A stretch of DNA of 11,022 bases from Geobacter sp. (GTDB lineage Bacteria > Desulfobacterota > Desulfuromonadia > Geobacterales > Geobacteraceae), in the NCBI GenBank assembly GCA_003857395.1, contig RPRC01000204.1, forward strand, positions 1 through 11,022, written 5' to 3'. The position numbers and the translations under genes are program-made. Positions 1 through 8,125 of this stretch are shown here, piece after piece. A model generated the notes under the pieces. That model saw only the letters and a program-made list of their open reading frames with translations. It was not told the DNA's origin and did no database searches. Each line of letters starts with the position of its first letter. Positions within the stretch are counted from its first letter, which is position 1.

Positions 1-361
1 CACCAAGGGCAGTGCTGCACACCCCGATGTGGACAAGGTCACCAAGGCCCTTGAAATCGCCAGGCAGATCGACCCGACTCTCTTGATCGACGGCGAGCTT
101 CAGGCAGATGCCGCCCTCATCCCAAGCATTGGCGAAAAGAAAGCCCCCGGAAGCCCGGTAGCAGGCAAGGCAAATGTTATCATCTTCCCCGACCTGGACG
201 CTGCCAACATCGGCTATAAGCTCACGGAAAGAATCGGCGGCGCCGAAGCCATCGGACCAATCCTTCAGGGTCTGGCCAAGCCGGTAAACGATCTCTCCCG
301 CGGCTGCTCCGTGGAAGATATTGTCAGTGTTACGGCGATCACTGCCGTACAGGCCCAGTAA
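1..361 (+). CDS. pta: phosphate acetyltransferase, C-terminal part (5' end outside window)
   Basis: Phosphate acetyltransferase converts acetyl-CoA and phosphate to acetyl phosphate and CoA in the cytoplasm; AckA then uses acetyl phosphate to make ATP. The reading frame is open from the window edge (first full codon at position 2) to a TAA at 359-361, giving about 119 residues. Recognisable Pta signatures appear in order: TKGSAAHP at the edge, [58 protein letters not shown] and the ending TAVQAQ. These belong to the catalytic PTA_PTB domain, so the N-terminal two thirds lie upstream. An internal GTG at 29 is not a start, because the family signature extends in frame before it. The gene is followed by two hairpins and converges on ackA, whereas in many bacteria ackA and pta are co-directional. 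Family assignment is secure from motifs; no alignment was run. Confidence 0.95.
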   Translation, partial: TKGSAAHPDVDKVTKALEIARQIDPTLLIDGELQADAALIPSIGEKKAPGSPVAGKANVIIFPDLDAANIGYKLTERIGGAEAIGPILQGLAKPVNDLSRGCSVEDIVSVTAITAVQAQ

Positions 362-374
362 ACAGCTCCAGAAC

Positions 375-421
375 GACGGGTGAAGCTTTCCTGACCATAA
401 CCGCGGAAGTCTTCACCCGTC
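375..421 (+). other. long hairpin after pta
   Basis: An 11 bp perfect inverted repeat (375-385 with 411-421, arm GACGGGTGAAG) lies 13 bp past the pta stop. The 25 nt between the arms can pair further (TTCC at 388-391 with GGAA at 405-408), so the transcript could form an extended stem-loop. No U-tract follows directly, so by itself it is not an intrinsic terminator. It may protect the pta mRNA 3' end or help the real terminator just downstream. The structure is seen in the sequence; the role is inferred. Confidence 0.55.
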
Positions 422-432
422 CAATAATGAAC

Positions 433-467
433 AAAAAAAGGCCGGCAAAATTTGCCGGCCTTTTTTT
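433..467. terminator. bidirectional intrinsic terminator between pta and ackA
   Basis: A perfect palindrome has GGCCGGCAAA (440-449) pairing with TTTGCCGGCC (451-460), flanked by seven A on the left (433-439) and seven T on the right (461-467). Read on either strand it gives a G/C-rich stem followed by a U-tract. It lies between the convergent stops of pta (361) and ackA (492) and can end both transcripts. Confidence 0.93.
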
Positions 468-491
468 GTATCCAGAAGGATCCCGTGATTA

Positions 492-1751
492 CTATTTGCC
501 GTAATCAGCCTTGGAAAAGGAATACTCGAAGTTCATGTGATCGGTATAGCTGCCGTCAAGAATTGCAGCTACATCCTCGGTGAAGACAAGCTCTTCATCC
601 GTCGGGATCACGAACACTTTGATCGGAGAATCATCAGTCGTAATGAGACACTCTTCACCCTTGACCGCCGCGCGATTTCTCTCGAGATCGAGATGAATGC
701 CCATATGCTCGAGACCTTCACAGGCCATTTCACGGATCTGCCAGCCACGCTCTCCAACGCCGGCAGTGAACACTACAGCATCGAGCCTGCCAAGAACGGC
801 CATGTAGCTGCCGATGTACTTGCGAAGACGATACGCCTCGATATCCATGGCGAGTTTACAGGTCTTGTCACCCTTCTCGGCATGGGCCGTCACATCCCTG
901 CGATCGGTATACTTACCGGTAATGCCCAGGATACCGCTCTTCTTGTTGAGGATACTATCAATTTCCGAAGCAGACAGGCCCTCGATCTGCATCATGAAGC
1001 CGGGGATCGCCGGATCGATGTCGCCACAGCGGGTACCCATTACGGCACCTTCAAGCGGGGTCAGGCCCATGCTGGTATCAACCGAAACGCCGTTTTTGAT
1101 GGCAGCATGGGAAACACCGTTGCCGATATGCATGGTGATAATGTTGCAGTCCTTCGGCTTTTTACCCAGCAGAACCGCGGCCCTCTTGGAAACATAAAGG
1201 TGCGAGGTGCCGTGGAAACCGTAACGACGAACTCCGTAACGCACATACCAGTCGTAGGGCAATGGATAGATGTAGGCATATTCCGGCATGGTCTGATGGA
1301 AGGCAGTGTCAAAGATGGCGATGTTGGGAACATCAGGAAGAACCGCCATCATAGCCTCGATACCGGCAATATTGGGCGGATTGTGCAGAGGAGCAAGATG
1401 CTGAACTGCTTTAACTGCGTCGAGCACTTTTTCATCGATCATCACTGACTGAGTGAACTGCTCCCCGCCATGCACGACGCGATGTCCGACAGCCGAGATC
1501 TCCCGGATATCATTGATGACTCCGTGCTCCGCATCGGTAAGGGTTTTGATGATCAGGTCCATGGCAACGGTATGATTCGGGCACTCGTGCTCAAACTTGT
1601 ACTTCTGGCGTCCCGGCACCTCCTGCTGAATGAAGGACCCTCCGACAACAACCCTTTCAACGACACCTTTTGCAATAAGTTCCTTGCGTTCCCAGCTGTA
1701 CAGCTGATACTTGACTGACGAACTGCCACAGTTAATGGCGAGAATATCCAT
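492..1751 (-). CDS. ackA: acetate kinase
   Basis: Acetate kinase transfers phosphate between acetyl phosphate and ADP, giving acetate and ATP in the cytoplasm; it also runs in reverse for acetate activation. The protein has 419 residues, close to the usual 400. ASKHA-fold signatures are intact: N7 in INCGSSS, the GHRVVHGG block with R91, H123 in APLHNP, D148 in FDTAFH, H180 in RRYGFHGTSH, the HIGNG phosphate loop near 208-212, SVDTSMG, R241 and D244 in GTRCGDIDP, and the TDEEL region near the C-terminus. A short tail (about the last 18 residues) looks variable. The ATG has a strong ribosome site, AGGAGG, about 8 bases upstream. The gene appears to have its own promoter at 1870-1900 and ends at the terminator shared with pta. 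The HAAIKNG segment after HIGNG is slightly unusual. Confidence 0.97.
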   Translation of the reverse strand: MDILAINCGSSSVKYQLYSWERKELIAKGVVERVVVGGSFIQQEVPGRQKYKFEHECPNHTVAMDLIIKTLTDAEHGVINDIREISAVGHRVVHGGEQFTQSVMIDEKVLDAVKAVQHLAPLHNPPNIAGIEAMMAVLPDVPNIAIFDTAFHQTMPEYAYIYPLPYDWYVRYGVRRYGFHGTSHLYVSKRAAVLLGKKPKDCNIITMHIGNGVSHAAIKNGVSVDTSMGLTPLEGAVMGTRCGDIDPAIPGFMMQIEGLSASEIDSILNKKSGILGITGKYTDRRDVTAHAEKGDKTCKLAMDIEAYRLRKYIGSYMAVLGRLDAVVFTAGVGERGWQIREMACEGLEHMGIHLDLERNRAAVKGEECLITTDDSPIKVFVIPTDEELVFTEDVAAILDGSYTDHMNFEYSFSKADYGK

Positions 1752-2064
1752 TTGAATTCCTCCTGTATGATAATTAATTGTCTTTGTATGGATTTGAAGT
1801 GGTCGAAGTGAGCAGATATGCCTGGAACGACAACGCTGGCGTTTTCAGAGGCAAAGGAAAATAACCGTTATTATATACAATACTGTTCCTGCGATTTCAA
1901 CAGTTTTGTTGATATCACATACATGCCGCCGCGAAAATAATGCACCTTTTGCAAGTCGTTCCCTATAAATTCCGATATGTATTGTTGCCAAACTTTGCTG
2001 TGGAATGTCAGCTTGCGACGATCAAGCAGGAGGAAGAACTTTATTACACGTCTTAACTGAATCA
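1752..2064 (-). other. intergenic region between hoxW and ackA
   Basis: This 313 bp stretch is more AT-rich than the flanking genes. It holds the likely ackA promoter (1870-1900) and a leader of roughly 110 nt before ackA. I see no convincing terminator for the hox operon here, so some hox readthrough into ackA is possible. A 64-codon open frame (1871-2065) whose ATG overlaps the hoxW stop by one base is probably not a gene, as explained under rejected items. Confidence 0.6.
1870..1900 (-). promoter_or_regulatory. sigma70-like promoter for ackA
   Basis: On the minus strand there is TTGAAA (1900-1895), then a 17 bp spacer and TATATA (1877-1872). With a 19 bp spacer, a perfect TATAAT (1875-1870) is available instead. 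The -35 has five of six consensus bases. It points toward ackA, about 118 bp upstream of its ATG, in an AT-rich non-coding stretch. This is based on consensus matching only. Confidence 0.55.
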
Positions 2065-2523
2065 TTACTCCAGGGGAATTTTTCGAAGAAAGACTTGAAG
2101 TTTTTCAAAGGCAACAGCAATGTTTTCGCCGGAATACCCGCTTAAACCCTCACCATAACCGAAATCGATGCCCGGTATGGTGAGCTGCCAGGCAGGAAGA
2201 GGAGCCTTACGGAGGAGCTCCGCATAGCAAAGGAGATCGCCCGGGGCAAAGTGGTGTCCAAGTGCCGGGGAACTCCCCTCACCGCCCACGGGGCAGATAG
2301 CAACCATGTCGCCCCCTGCACAATCGTTGACACAGGCATCCAGAAAAATGACCGCCGCCACCCCGGTCTCGGCCAGAACTTCGGCTATCTCCGGAACAAG
2401 CTGATGAAGGGTTATGACCTTCATATCGCTCCGCCCGCCCCAAGCCTCAACCATCCTCGCAAGAACTGGACCTGCGCCATCATCCCGGCGAAGAGGATTT
2501 CCGTACCCAACCAGCACGATCAT
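2065..2523 (-). CDS. hoxW: hydrogenase maturation endopeptidase (HoxW/HycI/HybD family)
   Basis: This nickel-dependent protease of 152 residues removes the C-terminal extension of the [NiFe] large subunit after the Ni-Fe centre is inserted, the last step of HoxH maturation. Family signatures are the N-terminal GYGNPLRRDDGAG (residues 6-18), LDAC (61-64) and GHHFAPGDLL (89-98). By analogy with HybD, an acidic residue of the RDDG motif (D14/D15), D62 and a histidine at 90/91 would bind nickel of the substrate. IPGIDFGYGEGLS (116-128) is also typical. The ATG is preceded by AGGTGA, a short-spaced ribosome site. The gene is last in the hox operon, 85 bp after hoxH. Position beside hoxH argues for HoxH as substrate, hence the name hoxW; sequence alone fixes only the family. 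Confidence 0.9.
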   Translation of the reverse strand: MIVLVGYGNPLRRDDGAGPVLARMVEAWGGRSDMKVITLHQLVPEIAEVLAETGVAAVIFLDACVNDCAGGDMVAICPVGGEGSSPALGHHFAPGDLLCYAELLRKAPLPAWQLTIPGIDFGYGEGLSGYSGENIAVAFEKLQVFLRKIPLE

Positions 2524-2533
2524 ATTTCACCTG

Positions 2534-2573
2534 AAAAAAACATCCGAGCCGTCTTAACCGCTCCCCGACGGCT
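2534..2573 (-). terminator. weak terminator-like hairpin between hoxH and hoxW
   Basis: On the minus strand a perfect 7 bp stem (AGCCGTC at 2573-2567 with GACGGCT at 2553-2547) encloses a 13 nt loop. After a 6 nt gap comes a run of seven T (2540-2534). The gap makes it a poor intrinsic terminator, so partial termination or attenuation before hoxW is the most that can be proposed. It fills the only sizeable gap inside the operon. Confidence 0.35.
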
Positions 2574-2608
2574 TCAGGGGTCGCGCAGATCAGCATCTGT
2601 ACGAAAGG

Positions 2609-4045
2609 TCAGTCACGCGAAAACTCCCTCACCACAAGACCATCAGAAGATATGACCCGAATCACCAAGGGCATCCTGCCAACAGCATGGGTGGAGCAAC
2701 TGAGACATGGGTCGTAAGCCCGAATACCGTGTTCCACCCGATTGAGCATCCCTTCCGTCACATCACCGTACACATACTCCTTGGCAATGTTGGTAATCGT
2801 GCGGTTCATCGCCAGGTTGTTATGACCGGTTGAGACAATAAGGTTGACGTCGGTGATGAGCCCATTGCGATCCACGGAATAATCATGGATCAGGGTGCCT
2901 CGTGGTGCCTCGATCATCCCTACCCCTTTCAGCCTGTTCACACCCGCCTCAGCCCGTACCCAGTCATCGAGAATGTCCGCATCGTCCAAGGTCTGCTCAA
3001 TCTTTTCCAGGGAGAACAGGATTTCGATCAACCGGGCATAGTGGTAGTGGAAGCTGCTGGTTACGGTGCGACCGTTGCCGAGACGCCGAAAGGCAGCCAG
3101 TTCTTCATCGGCCTTCGGCGTGCCGGCGAAGTCGCAAACGTTGAGGCGCCCCAGCGGGCCGACGCGATACATCCCCGCATACTCGCTCCGGTTGTAGGGA
3201 CCGTAAGGCTTGAAGAAAGGAAACTTCAGATAGCTCCAATCCTCCGAAGCCTCCTCGATATAGTCCCGATAGCGCTCGTTGGCTACCCCGGACTCGATCA
3301 GCGTCCCGTCACTGGCAGTAAAACGCAGCAGTCCGTCATACTGCTCCAGCCCACCCTCGGGGGTCACCAGGCCGGCAAACAGAGAGGGGAAATCATAGGT
3401 CTCGATTTCGCCGGCAAACTGAGCAAAACTATTTTTCAGAAGGTCAAGGGCAAGCCCGACCGTCGCGAAGGCCTCGGGAAGCAGAGCCTTGATGGCATCC
3501 CTCTTTTCCGCATTCAACGGCTGACGGACACCTCCCGGAACGGCCCAGGCCTGATGGATACTCTTATCGGCGAGAATCCGGATTATCTCCTGGCCCATGC
3601 CGCGCAAGCGAATCCCTTGACGGGCCACGTCGGGATATTTCTGGATCAGCCCCATGACATTGCGTGTGGCCGGGTCATGATCAAACCCCAGCAGCAGATC
3701 CGGGGCACTGAGGTGGAAGAAACTCAAGGCATGGCTCTGGATGTATTGGGCCCAGTTGAAAATGCGGCGAAGCTTTACCGCAACCGGGGGGATCGCAACC
3801 CCCATAATCGCGTCACCGGCCTTTACCGAGGCGAGCGCATGACTGGTGGGACAGATTCCGCAGATCCGGTTGGTGATTCCAGGCATCTCATAAAAGGGCC
3901 GCCCGACACAGAATTTCTCAAAGGCACGAAACTCCACCACATGCAGCCGGGCCTCACTGACCCCTCCGGCATCGTCCAGATAAATGGATACCTTTGCATG
4001 TCCTTCGATCCTGGTAACTGGTTCTATACGCAGCATAGTGGCCAT
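2609..4045 (-). CDS. hoxH: [NiFe] hydrogenase large (catalytic) subunit HoxH
   Basis: HoxH carries the Ni-Fe centre that splits or forms H2 and works with HoxY in the soluble NAD-linked (group 3d type) hydrogenase. The 478-residue protein starts with the [11 protein letters not shown] signature. Motif L1, [11 protein letters not shown], supplies C62 and C65; motif L2, DPCLSCSTH, supplies C447 and C450. All four nickel-ligand cysteines are present as plain cysteine, with no selenocysteine. The protein continues 25 residues after H453 (AVGRMPL...), the pro-peptide expected to be cut by the endopeptidase encoded next door. The ATG at 4045 has AAGGAG about 9 bases upstream, overlapping the end of hoxY, with a 13 bp gap between the genes. 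No Tat signal is visible here or in HoxY, so the enzyme is cytoplasmic. The hyp genes needed for cofactor assembly are not in this window. Confidence 0.96.
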   Translation of the reverse strand: MATMLRIEPVTRIEGHAKVSIYLDDAGGVSEARLHVVEFRAFEKFCVGRPFYEMPGITNRICGICPTSHALASVKAGDAIMGVAIPPVAVKLRRIFNWAQYIQSHALSFFHLSAPDLLLGFDHDPATRNVMGLIQKYPDVARQGIRLRGMGQEIIRILADKSIHQAWAVPGGVRQPLNAEKRDAIKALLPEAFATVGLALDLLKNSFAQFAGEIETYDFPSLFAGLVTPEGGLEQYDGLLRFTASDGTLIESGVANERYRDYIEEASEDWSYLKFPFFKPYGPYNRSEYAGMYRVGPLGRLNVCDFAGTPKADEELAAFRRLGNGRTVTSSFHYHYARLIEILFSLEKIEQTLDDADILDDWVRAEAGVNRLKGVGMIEAPRGTLIHDYSVDRNGLITDVNLIVSTGHNNLAMNRTITNIAKEYVYGDVTEGMLNRVEHGIRAYDPCLSCSTHAVGRMPLVIRVISSDGLVVREFSRD

Positions 4046-4058
4046 AGACCGACACTCC

Positions 4059-4601
4059 TTAGCCGAATGTTATCGATTCCGCAGGCAACTGCGGCTTTTC
4101 GCCCGCCAGCAGTGCGGTAACCGTTTTGAGAATACGGTCCGGGTCGGGCGGGCAGCCCGGCAGGTAAAAGTCCACGGGAACGGCGGCATGGAGCGGATAT
4201 ACCTTGGGAAGCAGTACCGGCAGTACCTCCAGGGCTTCAGGCCCCTTGGGGATACTCCCCGGCCCAGCCTGATAGACCTGGGTCAGCACATCGTCAATTT
4301 TCAGCCTGTTGCGCAATTGAGAGGTATTGCCGGTAACAGCACAATCGCCGAAACTGACCAGCACCCGGGACCTTTCCCTGACCTTCAGCAATAGCTCCAG
4401 GTTTTCGGTATTGCAGAGAGCACCCTCCACCAGCACCACATCGACACCCTCGGGATATTCCTTTCTATCAACAAGGGGGCTGTACACCAGTTCAATCCGA
4501 TCCGCCAGATCAAGCAGTTTTTCGTCAATATCGAGAAAACTCATATGACAGCCGGAACAGCCACCCAGCCAGACAGTTGCAACTTTCGCTTTGCTTGTCA
4601 T
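4059..4601 (-). CDS. hoxY: [NiFe] hydrogenase small subunit HoxY
   Basis: HoxY is the short electron-transfer subunit paired with HoxH; it carries the proximal [4Fe-4S] cluster that links the Ni-Fe site to the diaphorase. I chose the ATG at 4601, giving 180 residues, because it overlaps the hoxU stop as ATGA and has GGAG about 8 bases upstream. A longer open frame back to 4736 would add 45 residues that only restate hoxU in another frame. Likely cluster ligands are C15 and C18 (GGCSGC), C87 (SFGDC) and C150 (LPGCPPDP), all in typical family contexts. The protein lacks the extra C-terminal cluster domain and Tat signal of membrane-type small subunits, as expected for the soluble type. Confidence 0.95.
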   Translation of the reverse strand: MTSKAKVATVWLGGCSGCHMSFLDIDEKLLDLADRIELVYSPLVDRKEYPEGVDVVLVEGALCNTENLELLLKVRERSRVLVSFGDCAVTGNTSQLRNRLKIDDVLTQVYQAGPGSIPKGPEALEVLPVLLPKVYPLHAAVPVDFYLPGCPPDPDRILKTVTALLAGEKPQLPAESITFG

Positions 4602-5320
4602 AGGTAACTCCAGGTTTTTTTCTCTCTGCCGCCCCTGATCCAGTGGAGGAATCCCACCTCCTTCTCCATCTCGGCTACCGTCGATCCTTTCCAGAACAGG
4701 GTCCCGGTCGGACAGACATTGACACATTTGCCACATTTAGTGCAGCTTCTGCTGGTACCCCATTTCTGGTTCATATCAATAATTACCCGATTTTCGATCC
4801 CGCGCCCCTCCATGTCAAGGGTGTGCGCTCCTTCGATTTGGTCGCAGGCCCTGATACAGCGAGTACAACTGATGCAGCGATTGTGGTCAAGCCCATTCCG
4901 TTCGTGGCTGGTATCGATGGGAGGAAGGTCGGGACAGCGGTACTCAAAACGGGTATGATCAACCCCGAGCTGAGCGCACAGGGTACGTAGCTCGCAGGCA
5001 CCGTTGGCGACACACACGGAACAGATGTGATTCCGCTCCGAAAGGAGCAGTTCGAGGGTCATCTTGCGATACTTCACCAGTTTTTCCGTATGGGTCTGAA
5101 CAACCATGCCTTGTTGGGCTTCGGTGACGCAGGCCGGCAGCAGCCGCCTCGCCCCTTCCACCTGGACCAGGCAGAGCCTGCAGGCACCAACCGGGGTCAG
5201 CCCCTCAAGATGGCAAAGCGTGGGAAGTTCCACTCCATTCTGACGGCAGGCCTCCAGCAGCGTTGCGCCCGCGGGAGCGCTCCCTTCAACTCCGTTAATG
5301 GTCACGGTGATGACTGACAT
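4598..5320 (-). CDS. hoxU: diaphorase iron-sulfur subunit HoxU (NuoG N-terminal-like)
   Basis: HoxU passes electrons between HoxF and HoxY. The 240-residue protein has the full cluster set of the NuoG-like N-terminal region: a plant-type [2Fe-2S] ferredoxin domain (about 1-78; C36, C47, C50, C64), a His/Cys-ligated [4Fe-4S] motif H98-x-C100-xx-C103-xxxxx-C109, and two CxxCxxCxxxC sets (C149, C152, C155, C159 and C193, C196, C199, C203) for a double-cubane ferredoxin region. That predicts one [2Fe-2S] and three [4Fe-4S] centres. The ATG at 5320 is preceded by GGGGAGG, which abuts the hoxF stop codon. The stop overlaps the hoxY start by four bases, so translation is probably coupled. The molybdopterin-like C-terminal part of NuoG is absent, as usual for HoxU. 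Confidence 0.95.
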   Translation of the reverse strand: MSVITVTINGVEGSAPAGATLLEACRQNGVELPTLCHLEGLTPVGACRLCLVQVEGARRLLPACVTEAQQGMVVQTHTEKLVKYRKMTLELLLSERNHICSVCVANGACELRTLCAQLGVDHTRFEYRCPDLPPIDTSHERNGLDHNRCISCTRCIRACDQIEGAHTLDMEGRGIENRVIIDMNQKWGTSRSCTKCGKCVNVCPTGTLFWKGSTVAEMEKEVGFLHWIRGGREKKTWSYL

Positions 5321-5324
5321 CGGT

Positions 5325-7052
5325 CTACCTCCCCTTTCCGGGCAGTGACGACTTCGCCCCGGCCCTTATACGTCGCGGCAGTTCGGCGACGAGTTCCCGC
5401 AGCGGTACCTCATTCATCACGCAGACACCGACCGGGCACTTTCGGTCACGGATATGGCTCTCGTATTCGTCGCGGAAATACCTGAGCGTGCTGAGCGTCG
5501 GGTTGGGCGAAGTAAAGCCAAGCCCGCAAAGGCTCGTCTCCTGCACCATCTCGGCCAGTTCCCGCAGCTTCTCCAGGTCCTCCATAACCGCACTCCCGTT
5601 GCAGATTTTCTCCAGCAAGCCGAGCATCTGCGAGGTTCCAACCCGGCAGGGAATGCATTTTCCGCAGCTTTCGTCCCGGCAGAAGTCCATGAAAAACCGT
5701 GCCACGTCAACCATGCAACTCCGGTCGTTCATGATCACCAAACCACCGGAACCCATGATCGAGCCGAGTGCCGCCAGATTCTCGTAATCGATGGGGGTAT
5801 CCAGATAGTCGGCCGGGATGCATCCGCCACTCGGCCCACCGGTCTGAGCAGCCTTGAAACCGGCGCCACCGGGTATGCCGCCGCCGATTTCGTACACCAC
5901 CTCGCGGAGCGTTATCCCCATCGGCACTTCGATAAGGCCGGTATTATTGATCTCACCGGCCAGGGCAAAGATCTTGGTTCCCTTGCTCTTTTCCGTGCCG
6001 ATTCCTGCATACCAGTCTCCGCCGCGGTTGATGATCGGGGCAATATTGCCGAAGGTCTCGACGTTGTTGATCAGCGTGGGCGATCCCCACAGGCCGCTAT
6101 TTGCCGGGAACGGCGGACGAGGATAGGGCTGGCCCCGGCGGCCCATTATCGAGGTGAGCAGACCGGTTTCCTCGCCGCAGACGAACGCGCCGGCCCCCAG
6201 GCGGATATCGACGCGGAAGTTGAAACTGCTGCCGAAGATGCGATTGCCGAGAATCTCCGCTTTCTCAGCCTTCTTGATGGCCTTGGCCAGACGTTCCGCC
6301 GCCAGCGGATATTCGGCCCGCACATAGAAGTAGCCCTGATCGGCACCCACGGCATACGCGGCGATCGCCATTCCTTCCAATACCAGGAAAGGATCGGATT
6401 CCATGGTCGTCCGGTCCATATAGGCCCCGGGGTCACCTTCATCGCCGTTGGCAACGATATATTTCTTTTCGCCCAGTGCCTTCCTGACCAGATCCCACTT
6501 CAACCCGGTAGGAAACCCTCCGCCCCCGCGTCCCCGCAAACCGCTCTTTTTGATCTCCTCCACCACCTGCTCCGGAGTCATTTCCTCCAATACTTTGGCA
6601 AGTGCGGTAAAACCGCCCATGCTCACATAGGATTCGAGACTTTCCGGGTCGAGGGAGGCACTATTGGCAAGCACCACCTTCAACTGCTTGGCAAAAAAGG
6701 GCAGATCCCCGGGCAGAACGTTTTCCATGAGCGGTTCGTTTTCAAGCACATGCTTTTCCAGTATCTGCACAACGAACTCCGGGGTTACGTGCTGGTAGAT
6801 CACATCCTCACACCCCTGGCGCCGCACGGTTACCAGCGGACCACGGCTGCAGGGTCCGACGCAGCCGGTGCGGGTCACATCCACCTCTGCATCGAGATTC
6901 CGTTCTTGCACTGCCGCCAGCAGGGCCTTGTAGACCGCTTCGGCACCGGACGAAAGACAGGGCGAGCTATAACAGACCAACAGACGGCAGCGAAAAGCAG
7001 CTCTCTTTTCCTGCTCCTTCATGGCCATGGTTCGCAGTTCTTCACGTGTCAT
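5325..7052 (-). CDS. hoxF: NAD-reducing hydrogenase diaphorase subunit HoxF (NuoF-like, FMN and NADH site)
   Basis: HoxF binds FMN and NAD(H) and exchanges electrons between NADH and the iron-sulfur chain. I chose the ATG at 7052 (575 residues) because GGAGG lies 9 bases upstream; an earlier possible start at 7100 would overlap hoxE and lacks such a site. Domains: a thioredoxin-like [2Fe-2S] domain (about 20-105; C27, C32, C64, C68), the NuoF core with [13 protein letters not shown] (171-183) and [13 protein letters not shown] (286-298) for FMN/NADH, a SLBB-like stretch around 365-440, and a C-terminal [4Fe-4S] site C463-xx-C466-xx-C469 with C509. The end retains CPVGVC (539-544) but not the extra ferredoxin domain found in HndC-like relatives. 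The gene lies 23 bp after hoxE and 4 bp before hoxU. Confidence 0.95.
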   Translation of the reverse strand: MTREELRTMAMKEQEKRAAFRCRLLVCYSSPCLSSGAEAVYKALLAAVQERNLDAEVDVTRTGCVGPCSRGPLVTVRRQGCEDVIYQHVTPEFVVQILEKHVLENEPLMENVLPGDLPFFAKQLKVVLANSASLDPESLESYVSMGGFTALAKVLEEMTPEQVVEEIKKSGLRGRGGGGFPTGLKWDLVRKALGEKKYIVANGDEGDPGAYMDRTTMESDPFLVLEGMAIAAYAVGADQGYFYVRAEYPLAAERLAKAIKKAEKAEILGNRIFGSSFNFRVDIRLGAGAFVCGEETGLLTSIMGRRGQPYPRPPFPANSGLWGSPTLINNVETFGNIAPIINRGGDWYAGIGTEKSKGTKIFALAGEINNTGLIEVPMGITLREVVYEIGGGIPGGAGFKAAQTGGPSGGCIPADYLDTPIDYENLAALGSIMGSGGLVIMNDRSCMVDVARFFMDFCRDESCGKCIPCRVGTSQMLGLLEKICNGSAVMEDLEKLRELAEMVQETSLCGLGFTSPNPTLSTLRYFRDEYESHIRDRKCPVGVCVMNEVPLRELVAELPRRIRAGAKSSLPGKGR

Positions 7053-7075
7053 ATTGACGGTCCTCCAACAGACTC

Positions 7076-7705
7076 CTAGCCTTTCAACACTTTGCGGCAT
7101 TCCTCGAGCATGGATTCGGATGTCTGCCGAGCATGCACCTTGCCGTCCATGATAACCATTGGCGCCAAGCCACAGTTGCCGAGACAGCGAACGATATTGA
7201 TGCTGAATTTGCCGTCCGCGGTGGTCTCACCGGCCTTGACCTGGAATTCCCGCTCCAGCGTCTCGACGATCTCTCCGGCCCGCTTGACGAAACAGGCGGT
7301 GCCCATACAGATGTTACAGCTGTGCTCTCCCTGGGGCTTGAGGTTGAAGTGATGGTAGAAACTCGTCACGCCATATACCCAACTCAGGGGAAGTTTCAAT
7401 TCATGGGCGATATAGGTCATGGTGTCTTCGCTGAGATAGCCGAAGGTTTCCTGGGCGGTGTGCAGAATCTCAATGAGAGCATCCTGACTGTACTGGCAGC
7501 GTTTCAAAGCCCGGTCAATCTGGATATAGGGAGAATCCACTCCAGCCGCTGCCGAACTGCCGCCGGATCCGGCTCCCGGTGCGCCGGTCCGCGAACGGCC
7601 TTCCGCCTCGCGCTTCAAGGCAGCACCCGTTGTTTGTGAAGTAATGACGCTCCCCTCCTTCTTCGAGACCGCATGACTCGTGATCAAGCTCTTATCTGCA
7701 CCCAT
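7076..7705 (-). CDS. hoxE: diaphorase subunit HoxE (NuoE-like, thioredoxin-fold [2Fe-2S])
   Basis: HoxE is the NuoE-like subunit of the diaphorase module, carrying a [2Fe-2S] cluster near HoxF. I chose the ATG at 7705 (209 residues), which has GGGAGG about 7 bases upstream; an earlier in-frame start at 7747 lacks support. The conserved part begins near residue 60 with a helical region ([16 protein letters not shown]), followed by GVTSFYHHF and the cluster cysteines C133 and C138 (ICMGTAC) and C174 and C178 (RCLGNC). Residues 1-57 are an unusual extension, with a Ser/Gly/Ala-rich low-complexity patch at about 38-55. HoxE proteins are usually about 160-170 residues, so this tail is extra. It is the first gene of the hox operon. 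The assignment rests on motifs and on the following hoxFUYH. Confidence 0.93.
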   Translation of the reverse strand: MGADKSLITSHAVSKKEGSVITSQTTGAALKREAEGRSRTGAPGAGSGGSSAAAGVDSPYIQIDRALKRCQYSQDALIEILHTAQETFGYLSEDTMTYIAHELKLPLSWVYGVTSFYHHFNLKPQGEHSCNICMGTACFVKRAGEIVETLEREFQVKAGETTADGKFSINIVRCLGNCGLAPMVIMDGKVHARQTSESMLEECRKVLKG

Positions 7706-7844
7706 GGTATTCCTCCCTATGCATGGCAGAAATCGTACGACTCCCAATCCACGAAAATTTCAGACACCACAATCACGACAGCTCGACAAAGACCTTAGGG
7801 AAGAACATGCGCCCACCCCTATCGACAGAGAAACTCACCCGCGA

Positions 7845-7929
7845 GTGATCAGTTTGAAAAAATACGAAAAAAAATCAGGAAAGACTCTCAGAAAAGAAAA
7901 AAGGGCAGGAAAAAAGATATACTGATCAC
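7845..7929. repeat. 9 bp inverted repeat flanking a purine-rich tract upstream of hox
   Basis: GTGATCAGT (7845-7853) and ACTGATCAC (7921-7929) are exact reverse complements, each built on the palindrome TGATCA. The 67 bp between them is 53 purines out of 67 on the plus strand and rich in A runs. It lies 140-225 bp upstream of the hoxE start. It could be a pair of regulator half-sites around bendable A-tract DNA, or chance. No known regulator consensus is matched. Confidence 0.4.
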
Positions 7930-8095
7930 ATACTGGTAAGGGTACTTCCGTTTAGCGCTTTGTCAATATCGGCGATTACAACCAGGAATACCCTGATAAA
8001 TAGAAAGGTTACCCCAAGAAGTACTGAAAAAAGTTTCGAACTTCCGGCTCATGCCATCAGGCGAAAGGAATCGTTTTTCACGAGAGAATTTCAGT

Positions 8096-8125
8096 TTGAG
8101 TAAAACTATTTATTTATGATATATT
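8096..8125 (+). promoter_or_regulatory. possible sigma70-like promoter for the PhoU-like gene
   Basis: TTGAGT (8096-8101) and TATATT (8120-8125) are separated by 18 bp in an AT-rich stretch, oriented toward the gene starting at 8282. This would leave a leader of about 150 nt. A second TTGACA at 8138-8143 has no acceptable -10. The call is consensus matching only. Confidence 0.35.

Noticed and set aside
537..1448. 303-codon plus-strand open frame antisense to ackA
   Set aside because: No motif and no plausible ribosome site; ackA on the other strand is certain.
1871..2065. 64-codon minus-strand frame whose ATG overlaps the hoxW stop (TAATG)
   Set aside because: The overlap would allow translational coupling, but the sequence is AT-rich, has no recognisable motif, is unlike its neighbours in composition, and its end falls within the best ackA promoter candidate. 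Conservation in relatives would be needed to revive it.
2885..4120. 411-codon plus-strand open frame antisense to hoxH
   Set aside because: Same reason: no recognisable protein and full overlap with a well-supported gene.
4602..4736. 45-codon upstream extension of hoxY
   Set aside because: These codons lie inside hoxU in another frame; the ATG at 4601 has the ribosome site and the ATGA overlap, and matches the family start.
5454..7079. 541-codon plus-strand open frame antisense to hoxF
   Set aside because: It lies wholly opposite a gene with intact catalytic motifs, has no family signature, and long antisense frames are expected opposite G/C-rich codon use.
4046..7705. Possibility that the diaphorase genes are respiratory complex I genes (nuoE, nuoF, nuoG)
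   Set aside because: The NuoG-like protein stops after its iron-sulfur domains, and the cluster continues directly into hydrogenase small and large subunits with a maturation protease, which is the hox arrangement.
7680..7925. 81-codon plus-strand frame rich in Lys/Arg
   Set aside because: It overlaps the hoxE start and control region, and its basic tail is just the purine-rich A-tract translated.
7962..7982. TTGT...ACAA ends resembling a Rex (NADH-sensing) site upstream of hox
   Set aside because: The interval is too long for the usual Rex palindrome and the inner bases do not match, so the resemblance is only at the outer four bases.
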